Position numbers and translations under genes: made by a program. From positions 14,328,091-14,392,090 of the forward strand of contig NC_037590.1 in assembly GCF_003073045.1 (NCBI RefSeq): a stretch of DNA of 64,000 bases, given 5' to 3'. The notes beneath the pieces are model-generated. The model did not search any database. It had not been told where the DNA came from and saw nothing but the letters and a program-made list of their open reading frames with translations. The DNA is from Pomacea canaliculata. Its lineage: Eukaryota > Mollusca > Gastropoda > Architaenioglossa > Ampullariidae. Below, piece after piece: positions 35,486 to 45,841 of the stretch (its first letter is position 1; the number at the start of each line of letters is the position of its first letter).

Positions 35486-38251
35486 GTGAGTCAGGAAAAC
35501 AACATCAAAAATGCATGATAATAATCATCACTTGTCGGGGAATCATAAACAGGGAAATACAACTCGTCCTCTAGGCACCAGCGGGACAGTGGCATTTCGT
35601 GTTGAACTCTGAACCCGAAGAGGATGAAAAAAAAAAAAACTAAAAAAAGAATAAACAATGATTTTTAAATAGCGTCCCGATATTTCAATAAAAAAAAGTT
35701 AACTGGACTTTAGACCGTAGGGTGCGTTTAAAGTTAAGAAGAGACAGTCGCTTCCCACACATGAATTGTCAATAAGAGTCGTGGACAGTGACGGATGTCC
35801 AGGAACGAGAAAGCAGCAATATATTTTTTGGTATGGTTATCTGGGGCTACATCTCATCGATAACATTTTCATGAACCGTATATCAGGGATGTCAGCTACG
35901 AAGTCCAGAGATGGTTTCTACTCACCAGCCAACACAAGAATGCACGGGACAAATTTACACACACACGTACCGAGAGTAACATAACTCAACTGCCAATCTA
36001 CTTTGTTCGGAGGGTGGGAAGTAAGGAGGGAAGACTAACAAGACAGTTTGTATACCATTAGCACAGACGGAACGCAGAGTCCATGATTTTAGCTTCCCCC
36101 CACCCAGTCAAGCTGACAGGAGGTCTGTGACTTTTATCACGAGAAGTTCACTCCCCCCTCAGCACCACCTGTTACTTCGCGATCTCGTTGCCCGTCAGCA
36201 AGGACCCGTCACGTCCAGGTGTAATAAATCATGTTAGTGATTTGATCAGTTGAGTGTGATTTGTAGTTTAATAAAGCAAGGTGCGTGGCACGTGCACCTT
36301 GTGCACCCCAGCGCTCGACACAAGTGAAGCTGCTGTTGGAGACAGATGTCACCACCAGTTCTATTATTCACCTTAAAACAATAACTCGCGCACCCCCATC
36401 GGCACGGACACTGGCTCTGTCAACTTTCATCGTCTATATTTTTTTCAGGTGTCGTTTGCTGGATCCCTGGTAGTGACACTACCCGACTGACTAATGAGCT
36501 CACTTCTCAGGCTTCCTTCATATAAAGATCCCTTGCAGCAGGAACACTGACCTGTGTCCTTGCGGAGAGCACGAGCGGTTTATTGAGGATCGTCTGCTTG
36601 ATTTTTTGTTGGCTGCCTTTCCATTCACCAACTTCCTGCTCCTCCTTCGTCTTTCTACACCGACAGGAGCTGTCAGGTATTTTTTTATTTTCAACAAAAT
36701 GCTTACAATAGAGAGCGATTCTCAGCCATTTTGAGCTTCACCCTTACTACGTATATTCTCGAACTTAAGCTTTTAAAATTAGTATGGAAAATGTTTTGAT
36801 TGTACCTGATGGAAACCATCCTGTATTAATATAGCACGTTTAAATAGGAATTCTGTCATACGTTTTGACATCTTCGTTTAATCTTTAAGTATTTTTGTTT
36901 TTAAGTATTTTAAGTATTTTTGTGAAGTTTTGCCATTTTGTCGCAATGTTTTGAACTCCCTCGCTGACCTCATCAGTAGGTCATCTGAGCAGAAATATCC
37001 TGGAAGTTGTGACGAAGAAGTCGAAATCTTAACCTTTGTTAACCCATAATTTAAAACCTTACGGAAAAAGTCGCAACTCGATGTAATTTATTTTTGTAAG
37101 TAAATTAAGTACTGTTCTTCAAAGACAAGATTTAAAAATATTTTAAATTTGACAGCATAACCAAATGGTGTCTCACGCACTTACAGGGATTCGATATTCT
37201 AGCCTATATGAACAGCTCCTAACTTTAAATTACAGTCGAGAAGCCTCAGAGATATTGAAACTGTTCACAAAAGTTCTGTTGAGATGTATCTGTATGTATG
37301 CAGAGTAGTCGTGCGAGCGGTCCCAAGACATGTGATAGTTACAGAGAGCATGCTAGGATACACGGACGTGTACTTAGCAAAGGTATAGCAAACACCGGGT
37401 ATACAGATACACCTCTTCTTCATAACCAAGGTTCCTGACCATGAAGTTATCCTGTAAATTGCACTTTAGTAGGTTACCATTGAAAGGACTAATTTGAAAC
37501 ACAACAATTGCTGATAGGGGTGGGGTACGTTGGGTGAGGTATGGAAGGAACGGTAACGCCCAAGGCCATCAGTGTAGTACCAAACTGGAATGCCATCTGT
37601 TTTTATTCTTCCAGCATGAAGGGCAGGATGCCAAGGAAACTTTAGTCAAACCTGTCAAAGCGCCTCTGAAGTTACATCTTTATGTATGACATCAACGAAC
37701 GGTGCCATAACTTTCAGAAAGAGTTGTCCCCAGATCCCCAAATTTATGAAATTTTTTATATATACTGTATATAGATCGAGTTTTGCGAATTATGCCAGTG
37801 CAAATGCATCTATCAAAAAAAGACTGACGAAAAACTTTGTCCAAAACAGATAGTAGCAGCTGTGCAGTTCACAAGGATAAGATTTCATATATACATATAT
37901 TGTACACCCTAGGAGGCAGGTTGCATGCATGTTTTTATCTCCCTTTTCTGTCTTAAAGTGTCCCGCTGTTCTCAGAGTTTTGTAGGCACTTGAATGTAGA
38001 CAAATACGAATGTTCATGCAAACTACTATTTTTTTTTAAATTTTGGATGCATAAAATGTATCGTTGTATCCAATAAATGCTGAGATAAACATGATAAGAA
38101 ATATGACAACAAGAAACTAAAAACAATCCCCAAAGTGACGCCGTTCTATATTTTTCTGTCTTCAGTTTTAAGTGGTTGTAACAAGACCTTGTCCAGCACT
38201 CATTAGAGTTGAGACAACAAACGACTTGCCGTGGTCCTGGGAATCTGAACC
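35486..38251. other. intergenic or intronic AT-rich DNA
   Basis: No supportable coding exon. T-rich tracts around 36880-36920 (TTTTAAGTATTTT repeated) and a TATATA tract near 37757-37770. The promoter of peptide gene B should lie in the last few hundred bases. A TATATTTTT occurs at 38147, but I see no initiator at the standard distance. Confidence 0.45.
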
Positions 38252-39344
38252 ATGAAGCTGTGCATTGTAATGTTGCTGTGCTTGGGTGAGTAGACATCGG
38301 AGACTTGCAATGAGACATGATACACAGAGATGTGAACCTCAGCTAAGACATGATATGCTCACTGAGACCTAAAACATCAGATGATACATATAATGAGATC
38401 TCAACTTCAACTAAGACACATTACGAATAATATCAAGCATCCTGAGATTGTCCAAACATTTTTATCAAACAGGCTTTCATGTTTATTTCTCCCTACAGGT
38501 GCCGCCTATCTTAGTGTGGCACAGCTGAACAACTACTGGGTGGTGGGTCCGTGCCCCGACGATGAGGTTAAGAGGGGCTGCCCACTGAGCCCCAACGCTA
38601 AGTGCAGGTAAAACTGGCTGTAGATTTATTTCCACAGTTTTATAACACAACCACATCATCTGAGATACAGAATTCAAGATATTATTCTCGTCATGCATAA
38701 CACTAGCTTCAAAATTTATAAAAATGTGTGTTTTTGTTTTTTTAGGATGCCCTTTATTATTCATGCCAGTATACCATGTTTATCACTATTATTCCATCCT
38801 CCTCGGTATATTTATCTTATAGTTTATTGCTCTGGGCGCGGAAGAATGAAGAACACATGTATATCAAAAGCAAGAGAATAACATAAGTGACTGAATCAGA
38901 ATGAATAATCAGAATGTGGTTAATGAACATTTATTTGAACCTATAAATTGTTTCTACTGAATAATAGTGTGTTACTGAAATGAAGGAAAGAGTCGTTTTA
39001 TTTACACACAGTAATAAGACTCTCTCTCTCTAACTATATATATATAATGTTCTTGTGATAATCAGCAGACAGGTACAATACTGTTCTTGTGATGAAACAT
39101 CAGTCTTGTATTAATAATTTCTTGGGTATGAAGATGTTAATAGACCTATCAGTTGTGTAGGAGATGTGATACATTTATATGGTTATGCAGATTTCCCTTC
39201 TAATAATCCTTAATGTTTTTGTTTGTTTGTTTTTTTATTACTCTCAGTTTTATTTGCTGGAACGTGACAGACAGCACAAACCCCGTTGAATGCATGTTCC
39301 AGCACTTTCTAAACGGAGAAAGGGTTGGCTGCTGGGCGAAATAA
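38252..39344 (+). CDS. small secreted six-cysteine peptide B (79 aa), three exons
   Basis: Exons: 38252-38285 (34 bases), 38499-38607 (109), 39248-39344 (97); phases 1 then 2. Donors GTGAGT and GTAAAA; acceptors CCCTACAG and CTCTCAG. The protein starts MKLCIVMLLCLGAAYLSVA, a typical signal peptide with cleavage expected after SVA. The mature part has cysteines at residues 30, 39, 47, 51, 63 and 76: C-x8-C-x7-C-x3-C-x11-C-x12-C, beginning VGPCPDDEVKRGCPLSPNAKC and ending ERVGCWAK. One N-glycosylation sequon (N53-V-T) is present. Compared with peptide A, the CP...CP pair, the 'A-x-C' before the third cysteine, the acidic residue before the fifth cysteine, and an HF/Y-x-N step near the end are shared. 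Family and function are not recognised. The gene is complete within the window. Confidence 0.82.
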
Positions 39345-40636
39345 GTGCAGTGTGGCCGGCCTGTCTTCGAGGATCAATCTTCATAAAGTTCTTCGTGAAC
39401 ATGCTACGGTCAGCCATTTAAAAAAAAAAAAACGGCTGTCTTTTGGTTGCATTTTCTGGACTTGTCACTTTTTAAAGTCCATAATGTTTTGTTCTTTTTC
39501 TTTTAACATATGTAATCATTAAGTGTTCAGTAAATTCGTGAAGTTCATTGAGACAAAAGTTGCTGTTCTTTTGGTGTTGTGTGCTATGTATGGAGGAGAA
39601 GTGGTGTAATGATCTTAAGTGAAGGATGGTTGTACAATGATCATTGACGATCCCCCACCCTTTCTCCCCCACCCTCTCTCACACACACACACACACATGC
39701 ATATATCACACATACAAACTTATATATATATATGTGTGTGAGAATATATCTATTAAAGAGAGATAACAGTTTTATTTTTGTCTCTGTCTAACGTATTTAT
39801 GAATGTCTCACACCCGAGAACACACGTACGAAGGCAGGCGCGCGTGCTGCAGCACAGCTGTCATTAACAATCAACGACGATGTCAGGCACACCTCTGATG
39901 TGACCCTGACCTAAATTCTGTGACTAGGTAAGCTTCATAAACAAAAACAAGGCACGGCAGAGAGAAAGAGTATGTATTCCTGTCCCTATAAGCTTTTAGG
40001 GTGTCTGTTTTCGTGGCTGGGTTACAGTGGGTCTGTCGGTCTGACAGCCGCCAGCGCATTATCAAGGGAAAGTACTCCTACTCCCCTTCTTGTAATCAGT
40101 TACTGAGTTGGTGACATCCCTTTTATTTACATGTTTGTCGAATTTATTCGCCATCAGCCTCCCATTTATATTATTTTTTAATTTCTTTAAGGTTCATTTC
40201 CTGGTATTGTGAAATTAGTTTACATTGTGTCGTGAAATAGTACAGTGCAATAGGTACTCTAGCTCCACCATGCATGACTCCCCTCTCCCTCTCCAGCATT
40301 CAGGAAACGTTGTGCTCGAGCTCTCACCGACCATTACAAACAACTGACACTGTTTGATGACGACAACCGTGTTTTATTCTACTAGAAGACAATATGGCTA
40401 CTCGATATCTCTCCTTTCTTAGAAAGCAACCTTCACATCAATAAAAATTGGCAGCAAAAGAAAAGCATAAAGCACACAGGTTCGATGCTCAACCTTCCCT
40501 TATTAGCACTCTTTAGTATCATTAACAGTTACTTCTTGCAAAAACTGATTTCCTCGACGCGGCGTTGTAGCTCCTTTCTTAAGGGGTCGGAAATCAGAAA
40601 GTGTGTGTACAGCGTCATTCAGACAGTAATCAGAGG
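39345..40636 (+). other. 3' UTR of peptide B and intergenic DNA
   Basis: ATTAAA at 39752-39757 is a possible poly(A) signal about 400 bases after the stop. CA and TA microsatellites occupy about 39680-39740. No gene was found beyond. Confidence 0.4.
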
Positions 40637-40840
40637 AGTTTAGTGAAAAGATTTTGGAAAAAAAGTTTTGTAAAACTTGTTCCATAAAACTAATTCAGTA
40701 AAATTGGTTTCCTAAGAGTAGTTTCGTAAACGCTGTTTCGTAAAAGCCATTTCTGAAGCAGTTTTATGAAAATCATTTCGAAAACCGATTTCGTGAGAGT
40801 AGTTCAGCAAAAGGAGTCCCGTGGGAATGTTTCTATGAAA
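40637..40840. repeat. degenerate 14-bp minisatellite, about 15 copies
   Basis: Successive units of about 14 bases around the consensus GTTTCGTAAAA plus a variable three-base spacer, for example AGTTTTGTAAAACT, TGTTCCATAAAACT, AGTTTCGTAAACGC, TGTTTCGTAAAAGC, AGTTCAGCAAAAGG. The copies are well diverged, so the array is old. It lies between peptide gene B and a GC-rich patch. Confidence 0.75.
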
Positions 40841-40959
40841 GAGATGCCGAGAGAGCAGTATTGTAATTTGTGAACGTGCTTCTTTGAGAGTATAGCTTCC
40901 TGCAAACCTTTCCACCGTACACACAACACATACATCGTTTGCGACTTGCACACACATTG

Positions 40960-41343
40960 CTTACACCTGCTTCACGATCTCAGCGTGTTACTGTCGCTCT
41001 CAAACTCACTAATCACCTGGACAGCGTGCGCCCATCACTCGCACGTGCTACTTGCCAGCGCGCGGAGCTTGACCCCGGGAGGTCACGTGCAAAAGCAATC
41101 CTGTTGAAGGGCCGCGACCATCCGCCGCCGCAGTGTGGAGTGCCAGCTGGGGACAGCTCAGGAGGATTGTGGGCTGATGACCGCAGAGGAGACGAAGGAC
41201 TAGTACTTGGAGGCAATGGTTTGTGTGGTTGCGGGAGGAATTTTTCACACCGCAATGTGTGGCCTTATGGCAGAATTTGTGTACGGTGTGTCTTGGCTGT
41301 CCTCTGTAAGATGTCGACTTTGAAAGGCCGTCTGTTGGTGAGT
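40960..41343 (+). other. GC/CpG-rich patch, possible promoter and first exon
   Basis: A sharply GC- and CpG-richer block in AT-rich surroundings. Overlapping ORFs on both strands reflect composition. At 41311 an ATG (GTAAGATGTCG) opens nine codons (MSTLKGRLL) that end exactly at a consensus donor GTGAGT (41338). This could be the 5' end of an unlinked plus-strand transcript. No second exon could be tied to it. Confidence 0.25.
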
Positions 41344-41940
41344 TACTGACCTCTCTATATATATATGTGTGTGTGTGTGCAATAGTTAGTGCATGTCTAT
41401 GTTTCTGTGCATACGTCAGTAAAGGTAAAGCTTTAAAGTGCTGAAAAGATAGCGGGGTTTTAACACATTAAACGATGTCCAATGCATGAAGACAAGGATT
41501 CCGCACAATTTCATTTAAAACAATGCGTTATGAAAATTAATGTTGAATAAAATTTCCCACAATGATTACCTTTAACCATGACCAACTAGTCGTCTGTATC
41601 GCCTCCTCACCTCTACAGGTGTGTGTGTGCGCGCGCGGGCGCGTTTTCACTTCCGTGCATTGCCTTACAATTTCTCCTTAACAGAACATTTCCGTCAGCA
41701 AAGCTAAAAGTTAGATTACAATTTGTCATAGCTATTTACAGGGCATCGCACACAGGCACGTGCAGAAAAGTTCTATCCTGTCCTTAATGGGTTAGAAAAA
41801 AATTCGAAGGATTGATTGTTGCAACACGTAAGTTTTGGTATTTATTAGCAACCTCTAAAGTCAGTGCTGGTGTATCTGTTGTCGGCCTGAGCATGTGGAA
41901 TGGATGTCTGGGCAGAAAGCTAAGACCATGACAAATTTGT
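41344..41940. other. non-coding with TA/TG microsatellite
   Basis: A TATATATATGTGTGTGTG tract at about 41357-41380 and a CG-rich GTGTGTGCGCGCGCGGGCGC stretch near 41621. Nothing else. Confidence 0.5.
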
Positions 41941-41949
41941 GTAGCTAAA

Positions 41950-42515
41950 ACAGTCGCTTTGCTACCACTGTAGTGACAACTAAGAGGTCATGGGTTCAGA
42001 TATCCCCTTGAGACACACTCTTTATGTGACTTCTGTTCGCATGGCTGGCCGTCTGGCGATCTAAGTACCCCATTTATCTCCCCATCTCTCATCAAAGTAC
42101 GAAATCTCCTCTCGGTGCAAGCTCTTTTTTTTTGTCAAATCAACCATCTCCAAGCTAGGTCTGATGAGCTGCTGCAATGTGTTCAACATTTCTTTAGCTC
42201 ATGACATCACACTTCTGTTCTGGTTGGTCCACCATTTTACCTCTTGACATGATTAGCTCCTGTCACTATTACAGTGAAGGTTGGTTGTTCTGGGTTCAGA
42301 TCTTGTCTCGTCATGCTTTTCTTTCTGTTCATGTGGCGGTCTGTTTACAGGGCTGGCTGCCTTGCCAGGATATAACCTTAGTTGCTGGTTCGGCGAAAAA
42401 CACTAATATATTCCCCCGTCCCCTTTTGCTCTTACATATTTCTCTTCTCTCTTCTGGTTATTTTACCATTTTAGCTCATGCCATCATATTTCTGTCATGA
42501 TTGGTTCATAGCTAT
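41950..42515 (+). repeat. SINE-like and duplicated repeat sequence
   Basis: Two B-box-like stretches (CATGGGTTCAGATATCC near 41989 and CTGGGTTCAGATCTTGTC near 42289) are each followed by related sequence with 'TTCTGTTC.CATG' and 'GGCTGGC.G.CTG'. A separate 45-50 base motif (TTTAGCTCATGACATCACAC near 42195; TTTAGCTCATGCCATCATAT near 42470) is repeated 275 bases apart. This looks like two copies of one decayed tRNA-derived element or a segmental duplication. Confidence 0.4.
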
Positions 42516-45500
42516 TGAACATGTGTGACTACAAGTCATCAGATGTGTCTGGACTTTTTCTTAACGGGCCAGTGATAATGTACTTGGGGTGCAAGACAGG
42601 TCCGGCTAGTGCACCTAACCACTGCTGCTGTGTCTCATCATGCCCACCCAAAGACTGGTCACAGTTAAGGGAGACAGAAAAAGATGATGTGCCTACATTC
42701 TGTGACCTTTCATACAAGTCTCACTTTCCACAGTCCTTTTGTTTTCTTTTACATTTGCTTGTAGTTTATTTTCTTTGTGTATCGAATGTTTCTTCGGCAA
42801 TGAAAAACAAACAAACAAACAAACTAACAAAAAACACTATACTTCTATACTTCTATAAATATTTTTCCTTTTTCCTAAACACTCGATTAAAACTTAAAAA
42901 AAAAGGAAAATTGGCGTTCATTTTCCTTTTCTGTTGAGGGGCTCGCAGTAAAAGCACCAGTCATCGCTGAGCCCACGATCAACAGCTTAGCATAAGAAAT
43001 TTCTGTGGTCTCTCTCTGTTTCTCTCTGTCTCTGAACGGAGTTAGAATGTCAATTACGAATACATGCACAAAACTCATAATTTGTAATAAATTTCTACGC
43101 TTGCACATACTACACCTGTGGCCTCGATCCAAGCACTTGATCTGTTTGAGAATTCAGGATTGTTCTATTAAAAACGTGAAGAGCTAACAAACAAGAAATG
43201 AAGAAAGAGAGCCAGAAAAGAAAGTAGATTGACCGCAATGGAGCAAAGGAGCACGAACTTGTATTACTGGACTGCTTGCAGACGAGGCTGGTGTATACAA
43301 AGCTTCCGGTTTAGTCACATTCATTGTTTAGGCTCGCCGAGACTAACCGCGGAGAACTTCGCAAGAGGCTAAGCGTTGGTCTCGGCAGACAGACAGCAGT
43401 CCACCTGTACACGTCCGTCCAAAGAAGCGTGTACTTGAAAGCAATGGCAAGTAAATCTGTCCTTTCAAGTGATTAGCGACAAGGGACAAGAGATCCCACT
43501 TTCTGTAAACTCAGTGCTTTTGCCTGATAAGCATCGTCCTTTACTACACTCCTTCATCTTCAAACACCCGTTTCAACGCCACCCGCACAAAGCAGACAGG
43601 CGACCAACTTGCACAACTAATGATGCAACTGAAGCTTGATGACAATTTGTTTTTTGAGTGAAGATTCCGATGGGTAAAGGGAATAACTCGGGAAACAGAA
43701 GGCGTGTCTGTGTTGTTTCCTGTCTGCTAATGTCGATCTTTTTCAGCTTCTTCCACCCAACTTCATCTCATCTAAAAATAACATTTCAGTTGTTCTCATA
43801 CATTGGATGTGACAAAGCCGTAAGGGGTTGGTCACGACGAAGAAATGCTCGCCTAATGAAGAAACAGACCTAGTGGAGAGCGATCGAGTAGTGGGTGAAT
43901 TGTTTGAATCGTTCTAATAGAAACTATTACTTTCGTGTGCAAAGAATGGTTTTCTGTAAATAATTGTTAATTGTAAATTGCATGTGAAAGGACTTGGATG
44001 GGGACCATATCAGTAAAGTCAGTAGGCAGGAAAGTCGACTGAAATTTAAAGAAGGAGAATTAAGAATGTATTTCCAGTAAAGCTGGTAATTTTTTTTTTT
44101 AATAAGTAGTGGTTTTGTTAAAGCTCGTGACATACGAGGATGTCAAACTATATTAACATCCCCTTCACCCTTGTTTTTGCAGTTAGGAAGGTAACTTGAA
44201 ACTATGTATTTAATATTTAGTATGAATTGCAATATTTAAGATTTATTGCCATGTCTCTTACCTGTTGGTAGTTTTAATCTTAACTGAATGAGGCGATTCA
44301 AAATTCAAATTTTTCCAATTTATAAATCCAAATAATATCTTTTAATATCCATTAAAGTCTTCACAGAGAAGTTCTGCTCACTTTCAGAAAATAGTTTATT
44401 CTACATGGATCAGAAACACTTGGATTTTATAAGTTCTGCAGCTTGAATTCCAGAAAGTCGATTTTCTTTGGAAAAAGTGATCTGCACACACATCATCGAT
44501 CGGTGTTGGAAACAATAATTTGTCTCGTTTTACGCAGTAATACGCTTTACCCTCAACGCTCTCTCGCGTTTCAAGCACAGTTTGGAAATAAGATATTCCA
44601 ATTTTTATTTTTAATCCATAAATGTTGCATTAAATTTGTTTTTCAGTTTGTCGGATAGCGTGTTCTCAACTGCAAGTCTCGGGTACTGGCAAATCAACAC
44701 TTCTCGTCACCTGAGGGAACATTGAACTTTACACACACTTTTTACACCCGCTATCAGTTGCACTTTACTCAGCTGTACAGGATAGAGAGATACACAGCTA
44801 GACACGATTCACATGGACACAAGGATTCGATTAGTGTGACCTTTTCGTTGAAGATTCCATATTTATCGCCGCTAAGGTCAGCGAGTCAGATTCTCTGGTC
44901 ATACGATTCTATGTCTCAGCGAGTTAATAACTTTTCTGCATGCTATCTAAAGATTTATTTCCCCGAATTCTCAGTGATTAAAGTATTTGACAGTTCTTGT
45001 CTTAAAATAGTTTTCAACGTGTGTGTTTTTCGTGATGCTTCAGTAAAATGTAACGGTTTTAAATGCTTACATTCTGTAAGTCATTCTTACAACCATTGTT
45101 TTCTGCTGAAGTTGTAAAAAAGCACGTAGGTTAAAGAACTTATTCTTGACACAGATATTCTCTTCTACTTTCTAGAGACATCACTCTTTTGTTCTACATT
45201 CATTACCTTCAATTCGTTTTCTCTTTCATTTTTGTCGATCTGTTTGTCTATGTCTCTCTGACTGACTGACTGTCTGCTTTTCGTTATTTCGTTTGGTTAC
45301 TTTCCTTCTGCTCACAGTTACCCTGTAAGACCAGTTTACCAGACTACCCTGATGATATTTTAAACTTTCAAGGCAAGGGAGAATGTAAGTTAAGATTGCT
45401 AAAGGGAAGTTTACGTTCAGTGTATGAAATAAATTTCTGCTACTGACAGCACTATATGTTCCGGATAGGAACAATAATTGTTGGAAATCGATCGAAACAA

Positions 45501-45620
45501 GTTAATTTATTCCTTCTCTTATTCCCTCCTCATTCTCCTCCGTTTTCTTCTCTTTTTTATTTTCGTCTTCCTTTTCCTCTTTCTCCAGCCTCATCCCTTT
45601 TGCTAGTCTCCTCAAATATA
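42516..45620. other. non-coding upstream region of the ependymin-related gene
   Basis: Short ORFs such as the 131-codon frame at 44722-45117 show no domain, signal peptide or splice signals. AAAC microsatellite near 42808-42830. Nothing supportable. Confidence 0.5.
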
Positions 45621-45697
45621 ATTATTCTGACAACAACGGGACACCATGCTCAATCACGATTATTATGACAACAACGGTACACCATACCTGGTTCAAA
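45621..45697. repeat. 38-bp tandem duplication upstream of the ependymin-related gene
   Basis: ATTATTCTGACAACAACGGG at 45621 recurs as ATTATTATGACAACAACGGT at 45659, each followed by ACACCAT. It lies 150-220 bases upstream of the start codon. Confidence 0.85.
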
Positions 45698-45744
45698 CGC
45701 TAACCACGTGAAAGTCATGTGGAACCGGCGCGTGCAGCGCGGAT

Positions 45745-45795
45745 AAGGGGCGGGGGTTGCGAATAAAACCAGCCTGTCAGTCTCTGCCACTGGCT
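45745..45795 (+). promoter_or_regulatory. putative core promoter of the ependymin-related gene
   Basis: A GC box (GGGGCGGGG, 45747-45755) is followed by an AT-rich AATAAAA (45762-45768) and pyrimidine-rich initiator-like sites at 45777-45783 (TCAGTCT) and 45787-45790. The start ATG at 45842 follows within about 55-65 bases. Spacing of TATA to initiator is not ideal for either site. Confidence 0.35.
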
Positions 45796-45841
45796 CTCGC
45801 GTGTCCTCGTCGTCACCCTGGTCACTCGACTCGTCTGCAAG

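Noticed and set aside
42515-42937. 140-codon plus-strand ORF with a hydrophobic segment
   Set aside because: Starts in repeat-like DNA and ends in an AAAC microsatellite and T-rich tract; no signal peptide, splice sites or domain.
44722-45117. 131-codon plus-strand ORF
   Set aside because: No domain, poor start context, composition like the surrounding non-coding DNA.
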